Translations under genes and position numbers: made by a program
From: Singulisphaera sp.
Lineage (GTDB): Bacteria > Planctomycetota > Planctomycetia > Isosphaerales > Isosphaeraceae
Direction of reading: 5' to 3'
NCBI GenBank assembly: GCA_027451445.1
Contig: DAIDJG010000062.1
Span: forward strand, 1 to 49,942
Length of the DNA: 49,942 bases
In this document: positions 7,929-15,741 of the stretch, in pieces
How positions within the stretch are numbered: the stretch's first letter is position 1
Layout: each line of letters opens with the position of its first letter
The notes under the pieces: generated by a model
Seen by the model: only the letters and a program-made list of their open reading frames with translations
Told to the model about the DNA's origin: nothing
The model's database searches: none

Positions 7929-10532
7929 TCATGAGCCCTCCTCTCGCGGTGTGAGCTTCAGATTCAATTGCCGGCGGATGGAATCGATGTCCACGAGCAC
8001 GATCGACGCTCCGTCGATCTTATTGTCCATGGTCACATAAGGTCTTATGCGAAGCGAGTACCAACGGCCCGCGAGGTCTTTCACTTCGCCCTCGTAAGCG
8101 ATCAGCGTGTCGATCACGTTACCAATCAAATCCGTGAAGTTTGGAACGTCCAGGTTCGGCTTGATATCGCTGATCGGCCGGCCCACGTCCGACTGGATGA
8201 GGTTGAAGGTTTTCTCGGCCAGCGGCGTGAACCGCCGCACGCGCAAGTCGCGGCTGACCATAACGATCGGAATGTTTACGCCGATCAGCAAGTTCACCAG
8301 GTCATCGTTGACCCGCGCGAGCTCGATGTTGCGGTGGCGCAGCTCATCGTTGACGGTGTTCAACTCCTCGTTGGCCGACTGCGCCTCCTCCTTGGCGGTC
8401 TGCAACTCCTCGTTGGTCGATTGCAGCTCTTCATTGGCCGAGAGAATCTCTTCGTTCGCGGACTTGAGCTCCTCGTTCGTGCTTTCTTGTTCTTCGATCA
8501 CTGACTGGAGGTAGTCACGGAGTGCGCCGATCTCTTCCTGAAGCTGGCTCAGTTGCTCGTCGGTGGCAGGCCCGCGCGCACTGGGTGCGGACGCCTGTGG
8601 GAGACGCTCGGCCGCGGGGGATTCCTGGAACAGGACGAGAAAGAACCGCATACCGGAGGGGGGGACCTTGAACGGGATCACGTCGAGGCGGACGAGCCGC
8701 AGGGTATCGCCCTCGGCGACCCGAATCCCGTCGCGCGTGACCACGACGTTCTCAGCCTTGGCCTGGGCGGTAGCCGACCGCACCTCGGCGAGCAAGCCCT
8801 CCCGGAGCATGCGGAACAGGTCGAGGCTAGCCATGCCCGGAGCTGGCTCCAGGAACGGCGCCGTGCGCCCGCGGAACTGAAGGACGGTCATCGACTCGTC
8901 GACGACGACCCCCACGGGGGCGTACCGCGACAGGAGAACCCGGTCGGCTTCCTTCTGAACGTCGAGCGCGTTCCAGAGCGGAGCCGTCTCGTCGCGTCCG
9001 GGAACGCGAAGGTGTGCGCTGGGGGATACCGCCGCGCCGAAATCGATCAGGACATTGCCCGCGATCCTCGAACGCGCGAAGATCCGGTGCCGGGGGTCGA
9101 CCATTTCAAACAGGTCGCCGGAACCGCTGACGTTCTCCGAGGAACCGAGGAACAGGAATCCGCCGGCGTTGAGCGCGTAGTGCAAGAGCGGGATCACACG
9201 CTTTTGAAGCGCGGAGTCCATGTAGATCAAGACGTTTCGGCAACTGATCAGGTCGAGACGGCTGAACGGTGGATCGTTCATCATATTGTGGCGCGAGAAG
9301 ACGCACAGTTCGCGGATCGATTTGCAAATCTGGTAGTGGCCGTCCTGCCGGACGAAGAACCTGCGCAGCCGCGTCGGCGAGACGTCGACCTCGATGTTGT
9401 CGAGGTAAACGCCTGCGCGCGCCCGTTCGAGGGCCAATTCGTTGAGGTCGGTCGCGAGAATCTTGATCGAGACGTTCTCAGGCCGGCCCTCGAGGTATTC
9501 GAGCAGGCAAATGGCGAGCGAATACACCTCCTCGCCGGTCGAGCATCCCGCCACCCAGATCCGGATGACGGACCCTGCGGCTCTTCCATTGACGATCGCG
9601 GGGAAAACCCTGTCCTTGAGCGCCTCGAACGCGTCGGAGTCGCGGAAGAACTGGGTGACGCGGATCAGAAAGTCCTGGTACAGGTGCTGAATTTCGACGT
9701 GGTCCTCCCTGAGGAGCGCCAAGTATTCGCGCGGCGTGTGCATGTTACGCAAGGCCATGCGGCGGAGGATTCTCCGGCGAATCGTCGATTGCTTGTAGTG
9801 AGTAAAGTCGACGGCCGTACGGAGCCGCAGCAAGTTGATGATTTCGCGAATGTCGTTCTCGTCGTCGACAGGGGCTTCCTTTGCTGCCGCCTCGGTCTCG
9901 CGCGTGTAGGGGTGGATCGCGATCGCCTGGAGCTCCTGCGCAATCGCGCTCGGGCGCATCACGTGATCGACGTTCCCATCAAGCGCCGCGGCCCTCGGCA
10001 TGTGCGGAAAACGGGCCGTCGCTTCATCTTGTGCGAAGGTTACCCCGCCCGCGGCCTTGATGCTCTGCAATGCGATCACGCCGTCGGAGCCGTTGCCGGA
10101 CAGAATGACGCCTACGGATCGACTCTTTTGAATGGAGGAAAGCGATCGAAAGAGGTGGTCGATGGGCATGTGGGGAACCGGTCGAGGCGGTCTCGGCGAT
10201 AACGTCAGATGCCCGTCCGACATCGCCATGTTCGTGCCCGGCGGGATGACGTAAACCTTGTCGACCTCTACGGCCATCCCCTCCGTGACCTCGAGGACCG
10301 GCATCTGGCAGACGCGCGAGAGGATCGGTGCCAGGTGGCTCTTCTGATCGGGATCGAGATGGCTGACCAGTAGGAGTGCCAGTCCCGGATTCTTGGGCAA
10401 CGCTTCAAGCAACTCTGTATAGGCCTCCAGCCCGCCGGCCGAAGCGCCGACGCCGACAACCAAGAATGGCAGCCCGTCCGTTTCTTCGGCGAGTGGGGGC
10501 GGAGGTGATGAATCCGCGGCAACATCTGACAT
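7929..10532 (-). CDS. CheB-CheR fusion with coiled coil and C-terminal PAS domain
   Basis: An 867-residue fusion. Residues about 20-210 are a CheB methylesterase domain (S31 in VGASAGG; ILSGNGSDG carries the aspartate). Residues about 230-490 are a CheR methyltransferase, with a helical part (TIRRRILRRMALRN) and the SAM-binding motif IRIWVAGCSTGEE. A long heptad-like coiled coil follows (repeats of STNEELKSANEE type), then a PAS domain (FTPLAEKTFNLIQSD) at the C-terminus. It has no kinase domain and no receiver. Such fusions adjust methylation of receptor-like partners. The same protein would carry both opposing activities. The start has AGGGGG four bases upstream. It lies upstream of, and points at, the CheB-kinase-regulator operon. 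Confidence 0.92.
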   Translation of the reverse strand: MSDVAADSSPPPPLAEETDGLPFLVVGVGASAGGLEAYTELLEALPKNPGLALLLVSHLDPDQKSHLAPILSRVCQMPVLEVTEGMAVEVDKVYVIPPGTNMAMSDGHLTLSPRPPRPVPHMPIDHLFRSLSSIQKSRSVGVILSGNGSDGVIALQSIKAAGGVTFAQDEATARFPHMPRAAALDGNVDHVMRPSAIAQELQAIAIHPYTRETEAAAKEAPVDDENDIREIINLLRLRTAVDFTHYKQSTIRRRILRRMALRNMHTPREYLALLREDHVEIQHLYQDFLIRVTQFFRDSDAFEALKDRVFPAIVNGRAAGSVIRIWVAGCSTGEEVYSLAICLLEYLEGRPENVSIKILATDLNELALERARAGVYLDNIEVDVSPTRLRRFFVRQDGHYQICKSIRELCVFSRHNMMNDPPFSRLDLISCRNVLIYMDSALQKRVIPLLHYALNAGGFLFLGSSENVSGSGDLFEMVDPRHRIFARSRIAGNVLIDFGAAVSPSAHLRVPGRDETAPLWNALDVQKEADRVLLSRYAPVGVVVDESMTVLQFRGRTAPFLEPAPGMASLDLFRMLREGLLAEVRSATAQAKAENVVVTRDGIRVAEGDTLRLVRLDVIPFKVPPSGMRFFLVLFQESPAAERLPQASAPSARGPATDEQLSQLQEEIGALRDYLQSVIEEQESTNEELKSANEEILSANEELQSTNEELQTAKEEAQSANEELNTVNDELRHRNIELARVNDDLVNLLIGVNIPIVMVSRDLRVRRFTPLAEKTFNLIQSDVGRPISDIKPNLDVPNFTDLIGNVIDTLIAYEGEVKDLAGRWYSLRIRPYVTMDNKIDGASIVLVDIDSIRRQLNLKLTPREEGS

Positions 10533-10828
10533 AAAGCCCCCTAAATCCGCAAGGCTCGTGCTTCCGGAGATTTAGCGAAAGGAATACCATTGGCGCACTT
10601 CATCGCCGACGGGATGCCGCTTGATCGCCGTCGCTTCGCCGTGGCTTCCGGGATTGTAACGCCGGGGGATTGCTTACGCACCGATGTCGTTTCGGAAATC
10701 GGGGTAAGGGCGGCGCCGAAGTGCGCGCGATTGTGCGAGCAGCGTGGCGAAATGCATTCGAGCGGTCGATGCCGATGTCGCGTGCAGTCGGGGGACGGCT
10801 GGCACAGGTCCGCGGCAGACCTGTTAGC

Positions 10829-11323
10829 CTATCGTCGTCGTTTCCGGCGAGACTTTGAAACGTGAGTTTCAGTGAACCCGTAAGGAGGAGCGTTTCGGAG
10901 TCGTATCGTGAAATGCCGCTGCGGACCGTCAAACGTCACTCGAAAGTGATCGAGGAAGTGGGCGTGTCCCCAGAGTGAACCCTGCGTTCGATCTTTGGAG
11001 AAGCCGACGATGGCGGTCCACCGCCATTCCACGTTATCGAGACGAATCCCCAGACGCACCTGCCCGTAAGTGACTTCATGGCGTTCGCCTCCGAATCCGA
11101 TGAGGAATTCCTTGCCGGGAATCCAGACCGGCGCAACGACCTCTGACACCTCAAACGGCAAAAGGCACTCGACCGCACCTGTGTCGAGGGTTCCCAGGCA
11201 ATCGAGGGCCGCCTCGGTATTCTGTACGCTGCTGACGTGGACGGCCAACTCCGGCACGTAGATCCGTTGCGAGCGCTCTGCGGGCGATGGCTTTACCCAT
11301 TGAGGGCTATAGGCAAATCGCAT
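10829..11323 (-). CDS. Retropepsin-like aspartic protease domain protein
   Basis: A 164-residue protein with a single retropepsin-like (clan AA) half. The catalytic motif DTG sits in LGTLDTGAVECLLP near residue 47. The second conserved part, LWGHAHFLDHFRVTFDG, lies near residues 118-134 and matches the (I/L)LG-type motif and following strand of the family. Such proteins need to dimerise to form an active protease. The ATG starts two bases after the stop of the upstream DUF5678-like gene, so the two form a tight pair. A second copy of this pair is at 46077-46543, where the protease is cut short. Substrate and role are unknown. Confidence 0.75.
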   Translation of the reverse strand: MRFAYSPQWVKPSPAERSQRIYVPELAVHVSSVQNTEAALDCLGTLDTGAVECLLPFEVSEVVAPVWIPGKEFLIGFGGERHEVTYGQVRLGIRLDNVEWRWTAIVGFSKDRTQGSLWGHAHFLDHFRVTFDGPQRHFTIRLRNAPPYGFTETHVSKSRRKRRR

Positions 11324-11325
11324 TG

Positions 11326-11583
11326 CTAATGGGTCTGCGTCGGTTCAAGTTCTCGAAGAAACTGAAAGGTGACTTCCCTCAGTCCCCGACTCTCGACGAA
11401 ATTCTTAAGCTCGATCAAAGATTCATTCGCGGCGATGATTTGATGGTCTTTTCCCCAGGCCACCCACTTGCCCGCGAGTTCAATCGGTGGCGCCGGGTAC
11501 GCGGGGACGCGTGTCTTTAGGCGACCAGCCTTCAGGTTCCGCACTCGTCTCGCGGTCGAACCGATTCGCAGCGGTTTCGGCAT
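11326..11583 (-). CDS. Small DUF5678-like protein paired with a retropepsin
   Basis: An 85-residue basic protein. The centre reads ELAGKWVAWGKDHQIIAANESL (key residues G-K-W-V-A-W), followed by a helix (LIELKNFVESRG) and a strand (REVTFQFL). This is the pattern I associate with DUF5678-type proteins; the family name is from memory and moderately certain. The first 30 residues are rich in Arg and Lys. AGGGA lies six bases before the ATG. It is translated just ahead of the retropepsin gene (2-base gap). The equivalent protein at 46077-46397 shares LAGKWxAW and also precedes a retropepsin, which supports a functional pair. Confidence 0.65.
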   Translation of the reverse strand: MPKPLRIGSTARRVRNLKAGRLKTRVPAYPAPPIELAGKWVAWGKDHQIIAANESLIELKNFVESRGLREVTFQFLRELEPTQTH

Positions 11584-11931
11584 AATTCGTCCCTTACCTT
11601 GTAAGCCGTGGGCTTCGCCTTCTGTCGGTTTGAATCAAGGGCTAGCCCCGGACCAACGATCTGACGCGCTGGGGCACCAAGTGTGAGGTGCTAACTGCCA
11701 AGACTTCACCTGGCATTGTACTGGCGACCAGTCCAGAAAAACACAGTGCGCCGAGCGTGCGAGAGGTATGGAAGCGAGGAGGAACAAGCGATCGCCCGAC
11801 CCACACTGAACCCCGTTTTCGGGAGTGAGACGGGTCCGATCGTGTCCCAAAGTCGAAAGATTGAGGCATTGGGCGCGATCTGCGCGGATGAGATGCCGAG
11901 GCCCTTCGGTATCAGTTTAACTCGGTCAGAA
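11584..11931. other. Intergenic region between the DUF5678-like gene and tRNA-Ser
   Basis: About 350 bases with no supported gene. Short frames on both strands show no signature. The promoter for the DUF5678-like/retropepsin pair should lie at its left side. The right end immediately follows the 3' end of tRNA-Ser (which is transcribed leftwards); no clear T-rich terminator hairpin is visible. Confidence 0.4.
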
Positions 11932-12020
11932 CGGAGAGGGGGGGATTCGAACCCCCGAAGGGCTGTGACACCCTTAACGGTTTAGCAAACCGCCGCTTTC
12001 GACCACTCAGCCACCTCTCC
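11932..12020 (-). tRNA. tRNA-Ser (anticodon GCT)
   Basis: The minus strand folds as a class II tRNA. The acceptor stem is GGAGAGG/CCTCTCC, and the D arm includes GGCTGAGTGGTCGAAAG. The anticodon arm GCGGT-TTGCTAA-ACCGT carries GCT, which reads AGC and AGT serine codons. A long variable arm (TTAAGGGTGTCACAGCCCTTC) is as expected for serine tRNAs, and the T arm is GGGGG-TTCGAAT-CCCCC. The discriminator base is G. CCA is not encoded in the DNA. Confidence 0.95.
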
Positions 12021-12395
12021 TGTGGTCGCCGAGATGTGGAGCACATCGTGGACCAGAAAAGCTACCACAAGGTCGAATTGTCGTCAATCGGTCGCGAGAA
12101 GTGTTGAGGCATCGGTCCGAACCAGAATTCGTTGTCGTGAAATCAAAATCGGACCATTGGCTGATCGATGGGACGGGGTTACGTAAGGACCAAGTGGGAT
12201 TGACCGCATGCCAAGGGTCGCTATTTTGACGCGACTTCGACAATCGGGATCGTAGAGGCTGTGCCGAACGTCGCTGGGACAATTGTAGGGTGGGCACCCC
12301 ACTGTTGGGATTTCTGGACCGGTGGGCTGCCCACCCTACAATTGGCTTTCGGGAGCACCGCTTGGGAATCCGGGACGCCATTCGAGACGATCGCG
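12021..12395. other. Intergenic region between tRNA-Ser and the phosphatase gene
   Basis: No gene is supported. It contains the promoter region of tRNA-Ser at its left side and the hairpin repeat 12280-12344 at its right side. An open frame reading through the hairpin into the phosphatase gene is treated as chance because the repeat cannot be part of the protein family. Confidence 0.45.
12280..12344. repeat. Perfect 17-bp inverted repeat (hairpin element)
   Basis: The left arm CAATTGTAGGGTGGGCA (12280-12296) and right arm TGCCCACCCTACAATTG (12328-12344) are perfect reverse complements around a 31-base loop. The loop itself has CCCCAC and GTGGG segments that could extend pairing. The core GGGTGGGCA recurs in the hairpins at 7670-7847. 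It lies about 50 bases upstream of the phosphatase start and looks like a small dispersed element (MITE- or REP-like). Confidence 0.75.
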
Positions 12396-13154
12396 ATGAA
12401 TCGAGCCGCACAATTCGAGGGTCGCGCCACGATGCAGGAGAGTCCGCCGGCTTCCGGCGTGGCTCGAAGGCGCCGCTGGCTCATGATTGGGGTGGCGCTG
12501 GCGGCAGCGTTGGTGTGGTGCGGGATTGAGTTCCGGCGGCCCCTGTTCTACTCCAACTTCGACGTCGTTGATCCGGGAAAAGTCTACCGATCCGCGCAAC
12601 CGACGACCCAGCTCCGCGATTGGGTGGCGACCTATCACCTGGCGTCAATCGTCAACCTTCGAGGCGGGTGGAAAGGCGACGCGTTCTACGCCCGGGAGAT
12701 GGACGTGTCCGAGCAGATGGGGGTCGACTTCTACGACCTCGCGCTCGATGCCCAGAGGCGGCCTTCAAGGAAGGAACTGCTCACCATTCTCAACCTGCTT
12801 GAAGATTGCAGGTACCCGCTCCTGATCCACTGCAAGTCCGGATCCGATCGCACAGGGCTCGTTTGCGGACTTTATCGCCTCGCCGTGCTCGACCAGCCGC
12901 CGGGTCGAGCGATCGAAGCGTTTTCCATGCAGCACGGGCATATTCCGTTGGGCGGGGCCGAGCGGTTGCACGAGCCGTTCAATGAATACGAATCATGGCT
13001 CCAAACCCAAAAGGCCACGCATTCTCCCCAGGTTTTCCGGGAATGGGTCGAACGCGTCTACTCACCCGCAGAGTCGAACAACGGCCCGGCTCCTCGGCTG
13101 CGACCAGGACCTCGGCCGCAAGTGCCGGTGAGACCGCCATCGGTCACGCGCTAA
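12396..13154 (+). CDS. Membrane-anchored protein tyrosine/dual-specificity phosphatase-like protein
   Basis: A 252-residue protein. One N-terminal membrane segment (about residues 26-42, WLMIGVALAAALVWCG) is preceded by an Arg-rich stretch, so the enzyme domain should lie outside the cytoplasm. The domain starts with VYRSAQPTTQLRD and contains the CX5R active site HCKSGSDRTGL with C146 and R152. The general-acid region is probably near YDLALDAQRRP. This resembles Siw14/DSP-type phosphatases. The C-terminal 30 residues are Pro/Arg-rich. The start is uncertain: ATG 12396 is chosen, but ATG 12432 is possible. Upstream in-frame extension runs through a hairpin repeat and is rejected. The 3' end overlaps a small convergent gene by 11 bases. 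Confidence 0.8.
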   Translation: MNRAAQFEGRATMQESPPASGVARRRRWLMIGVALAAALVWCGIEFRRPLFYSNFDVVDPGKVYRSAQPTTQLRDWVATYHLASIVNLRGGWKGDAFYAREMDVSEQMGVDFYDLALDAQRRPSRKELLTILNLLEDCRYPLLIHCKSGSDRTGLVCGLYRLAVLDQPPGRAIEAFSMQHGHIPLGGAERLHEPFNEYESWLQTQKATHSPQVFREWVERVYSPAESNNGPAPRLRPGPRPQVPVRPPSVTR

Positions 13155-13302
13155 GCCTGCGCGGGCACGACTCGTCCAGCGTGTCGACGACCAGCGAAGC
13201 CACTAGCCACATCAAGGGCACGCCCAGCTCCGAAGCCTCGGCACTCAGGCGATTGTAGAGCTCTGGACTCAGCGTCACGGCCACTTCCGACTTGGTGTTC
13301 AT
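13144..13302 (-). CDS. Small ribbon-helix-helix-like protein
   Basis: A 52-residue protein. It starts MNTKSEVAVTLSPELYNRL, with an alternating strand (EVAVTL) followed by a helix (SPELYNRLSAEASELG), a turn, and a second helix (PLMWLVASLVVDTLDE). That is the layout of RHH/CopG-type DNA-binding proteins, often antitoxins or repressors. A good ribosome site (AAAGGA) lies 8 bases upstream of the ATG. No toxin gene adjoins it. Its 3' end overlaps the convergent phosphatase gene by 11 bases. The call rests on pattern and ribosome site, and its DNA target is unknown. Confidence 0.6.
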   Translation of the reverse strand: MNTKSEVAVTLSPELYNRLSAEASELGVPLMWLVASLVVDTLDESCPRRLSA

Positions 13303-13887
13303 CGTTCCGATCCTTTGTCTCGTTGTTACACCCTGGTTGAACGCATCTGCTCACTCAATCACGGCATTTGCACCCACAAAATGCCGTTCAGGCTCCGCCC
13401 CATGCTCGCTTGACCAGTATGTCAGGCGTCTCACAAATCCTTGACTCAAGTAGATTACGTTGGCACCAGGGTATTCGGGACACTCGTTCCAATCTTGGGT
13501 TCACCCGCCGGGGGTGGTTACCCCCAGCATCATGCAAACCGGATACCGAGGGGGAGATCTCCGGCTCGTGCGAGCGACCTATCATCCTCATCCTTATCCT
13601 CATCCGACTGGCAAAGCCAAAGCGGGATTAGGATGAAGATGAGGATGAAGATGAGGATGAAGATGAGGATGAGGATGAGGATGAGGATTAAGATTAGGAA
13701 TCGAGGCGAATTCCGTATCCTCCGTCCTGGTCCTCATCCCAATCCTCCTGTTTCATGCCCCGCCGTACCAAGGCAGCCCCAACGGCTTAACTCGCGATGT
13801 CAGCCTGTTGCGTCCGTGGTAAACTGCTCGTTGCTCCCGGTCATGCCGCGGATTGGGCTTCCCTTCCTCTTTGAAGGAACAGGATCG
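13303..13887. other. Divergent intergenic region with simple-sequence repeats
   Basis: This lies between the small RHH-like gene (minus) and the transglutaminase gene (plus). A plus-strand open frame that runs through here into the transglutaminase gene includes a Met-Lys-Met-Arg repeat and is not believed. The region contains the simple repeat at 13577-13700 and presumably the promoters of both flanking genes. Confidence 0.45.
13577..13700. repeat. Simple-sequence repeat (GATGAR)n with a facing CATCCT tract
   Basis: From about 13629 to 13689 the sequence is built of GATGAAGATGAG units (about three), then GATGAG units (about three), ending in GATTAAGATTAG. About 30 bases before it (13580-13606) lies a tract of the complementary type (TCATCCTCATCCTTATCC). 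The two tracts could pair as a long imperfect hairpin. Repeats of this kind change length by replication slippage. Confidence 0.8.
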
Positions 13888-15402
13888 ATGAGACCGTTCA
13901 ACTTCCCCGCGCGTATCCTTATGGCCGGCTTGGCGTTTGGCGGCCTGCTCTCGTTCGTTGCCAGCACGGCATACTCCAAGGACGTCAAACAGGAGTCGTG
14001 GGACGCCGTCTACCTGGCCGGGTCCAAGATCGGTCACATCCACATCTTCGTTGAGCCCGTCAGCGATAAGAAGAAGGATTACCTGCGGGTGCGCGTGGAC
14101 ACCGTCCTGAACTTTCGCCGTGGCAAGGACCTGGTGAAGACCGAGCTGATCTACGGCACGATCGAGACCCTCGACGGATCCGTGCTGAAACTCGATACGA
14201 GGACGCTTGCCGCGGAGCAGGAGCTGCGCGTGCACGGCAACGTGATCGACAACAAGATGAAGCTGATCATTGAAGGCGGTGGTCAGTCGCAGGAAAAGAT
14301 CATCGACTGGGGTCCCGAGGTGCGTGGTCCGTACGCCGCGGAGCAGAGCCTGGAACGCAAACCGATGCAGGCGGGGGAAACGCGCGAACTGAAAATGTTC
14401 ATGCCCGACCTGAACAAGATTTGCGACGTTACCCTGACCGCGAAGCAGCAGGAAGACGTTCAGCTCGGCGACGGCGCGAGTCATCGCCTGCTGCGGATCG
14501 ACCAGACCACGACGCTCGACGGCAAGCCGCGCAAGGAGTTCGACGTCCGGCTCTGGACCGACTCTGAGGGCCAGGTGCTCAAGAGCTCCATGGATGTCAT
14601 GGGCGGTATGGTCTACTACCGCACGACCAAAGACGGAGCGCTCGGGCCGGACACCGGGATGAGCGTTGACCGGATCGCGCACTCGGCGATCACTGTCAAG
14701 AAACGCATTGCGAACTCGACGGAAAGACGCGACATCCGCTACCGCGTTTCACTCCCGAACGACGACCTCGTCGAGGTACTACCGGCCGATCGTAGGCAAG
14801 TTGTGGCGCCCGAAGGCAAAGACAAGTCGACCGTGATCCTGGAGGTCAAGACTGCTGGGCCGAGCGCCGGTTCGCCGAACAAGGAGGAGGCGGGGCCGGA
14901 GTTCCTGCGTGCCAACGCCCTGGTGAGCAGTCAGGACAGCCGCGTGAAACAGCTCGCGGAAAAGGCGACCGGTGGGGCGACTGATCCCTGGGAGAAGGCC
15001 TGCCGTATCGCAAAATGGGTCTTCAAGAATGTCGATAACAAGAATTTCCAAACAACCTTTGCCCCGGCAAGCGAAGTCGCGCGCAACCTCTCCGGAGATT
15101 GCACCGAGCACAGCGTCCTGACCGCGGCGATGTGTCGCGCAGTCTCTATCCCCTCGCGCGTCGCCATCGGACTGGTCTACGAGGCCGAATCACTCAAGGG
15201 TTTCGGGTATCATATGTGGACCGAGGTCTATGTGAACGGGCGCTGGGTCGCAATCGATTCGACATGGGATCAAACGGATGTCGACGCGACCCACATCAAG
15301 CTCTCGGACTCGAGCCTCGACGGGGTCGCACCGTTCGAAGCGTTCCTGCCGGTCGCCCGGGTGCTGGGTAAGATGTCCATCGAGCCGATCGAAGTGCGCT
15401 GA
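13888..15402 (+). CDS. Secreted transglutaminase-like cysteine protease family protein
   Basis: A 504-residue protein with an N-terminal signal sequence (residues 1 to about 30, ending AYSKD). A long beta-rich region (about 35-330) has no clear family. The transglutaminase-like core is at about 380-465. The catalytic triad is visible: C405 in SGDCTEHSVL, H442 in GYHMWTEV and D457 in AIDSTWD. Bacterial members are usually proteases or amidases rather than cross-linkers. The start ATG has GAAGGA nine bases upstream and leaves a proper signal peptide. The longer open frame upstream reads through simple repeats and is not used. Two large hairpins lie just after the stop codon. Confidence 0.88.
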   Translation: MRPFNFPARILMAGLAFGGLLSFVASTAYSKDVKQESWDAVYLAGSKIGHIHIFVEPVSDKKKDYLRVRVDTVLNFRRGKDLVKTELIYGTIETLDGSVLKLDTRTLAAEQELRVHGNVIDNKMKLIIEGGGQSQEKIIDWGPEVRGPYAAEQSLERKPMQAGETRELKMFMPDLNKICDVTLTAKQQEDVQLGDGASHRLLRIDQTTTLDGKPRKEFDVRLWTDSEGQVLKSSMDVMGGMVYYRTTKDGALGPDTGMSVDRIAHSAITVKKRIANSTERRDIRYRVSLPNDDLVEVLPADRRQVVAPEGKDKSTVILEVKTAGPSAGSPNKEEAGPEFLRANALVSSQDSRVKQLAEKATGGATDPWEKACRIAKWVFKNVDNKNFQTTFAPASEVARNLSGDCTEHSVLTAAMCRAVSIPSRVAIGLVYEAESLKGFGYHMWTEVYVNGRWVAIDSTWDQTDVDATHIKLSDSSLDGVAPFEAFLPVARVLGKMSIEPIEVR

Positions 15403-15741
15403 GAGTCTGTCCCGGAAGTGGAGCGGAGCCGGAAAAGGGGGACTGGCTCCGAGTCTTCGAGGTGCCTGTCCCCTTTTCTGGCGGAGCGGGCGTGGAAATG
15501 GGGACTGGCACCGTCCGAAGACGGCCGGAGCCAGTCCCCATTTCCACGCTCCCCGGACTTGTGCGAGAGACTCCGAGTTTCGCCAGCGCATGGACGTATT
15601 TCGGGCGCGCTGCGGCCAACTTGGAGAATCGGTTTGCGCATGCTTGTCGATCCAAGCAAGCAGGCGTAAACTGCCGGAAGACGGGCGCGCCTCGAAAGAC
15701 CCCCCGGGCCACAGCCCGCCTGCCCAGGAGGGTTTGCTTCC
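15403..15741. other. Intergenic region dominated by two hairpins
   Basis: This lies between the transglutaminase and multi-BON genes, with no gene seen. Almost half is taken up by the hairpin repeats at 15433-15549. The rest leads into the ribosome site AGGAGG of the next gene and may hold its promoter. Confidence 0.45.
15433..15549. repeat. Tandem hairpin repeats, one with perfect 20-bp arms
   Basis: The first hairpin (15433-15477) pairs AAAAGGGGGACTGGCTCC imperfectly with GGTGCCTGTCCCCTTTT. The second (15490-15549) has perfect 20-base arms, GCGTGGAAATGGGGACTGGC and its reverse complement, around an inner stem CCGTC-CGAA-GACGG. Both share the core GGGGACTGGC. They start about 30 bases after the transglutaminase stop. 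They may act as a transcript end or barrier, but the lack of a T run argues against a simple terminator. Confidence 0.8.

Noticed and set aside
8553-10202. Plus-strand open frame of 549 codons
   Set aside because: Fully antisense to the CheB-CheR fusion, whose motifs are clear. The frame is rich in Arg, Asp and Glu without a signature.
13577-13700. CRISPR array
   Set aside because: The repeats are six-base simple sequence with no spacers.
13441-13887. N-terminal extension of the transglutaminase gene
   Set aside because: It would place a Met-Lys-Met-Arg repeat before a clear signal peptide. The ATG at 13888 has a ribosome site.
15433-15549. Rho-independent terminator for the transglutaminase gene
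   Set aside because: The stems are strong but no T run follows either one, so they are listed as repeats.
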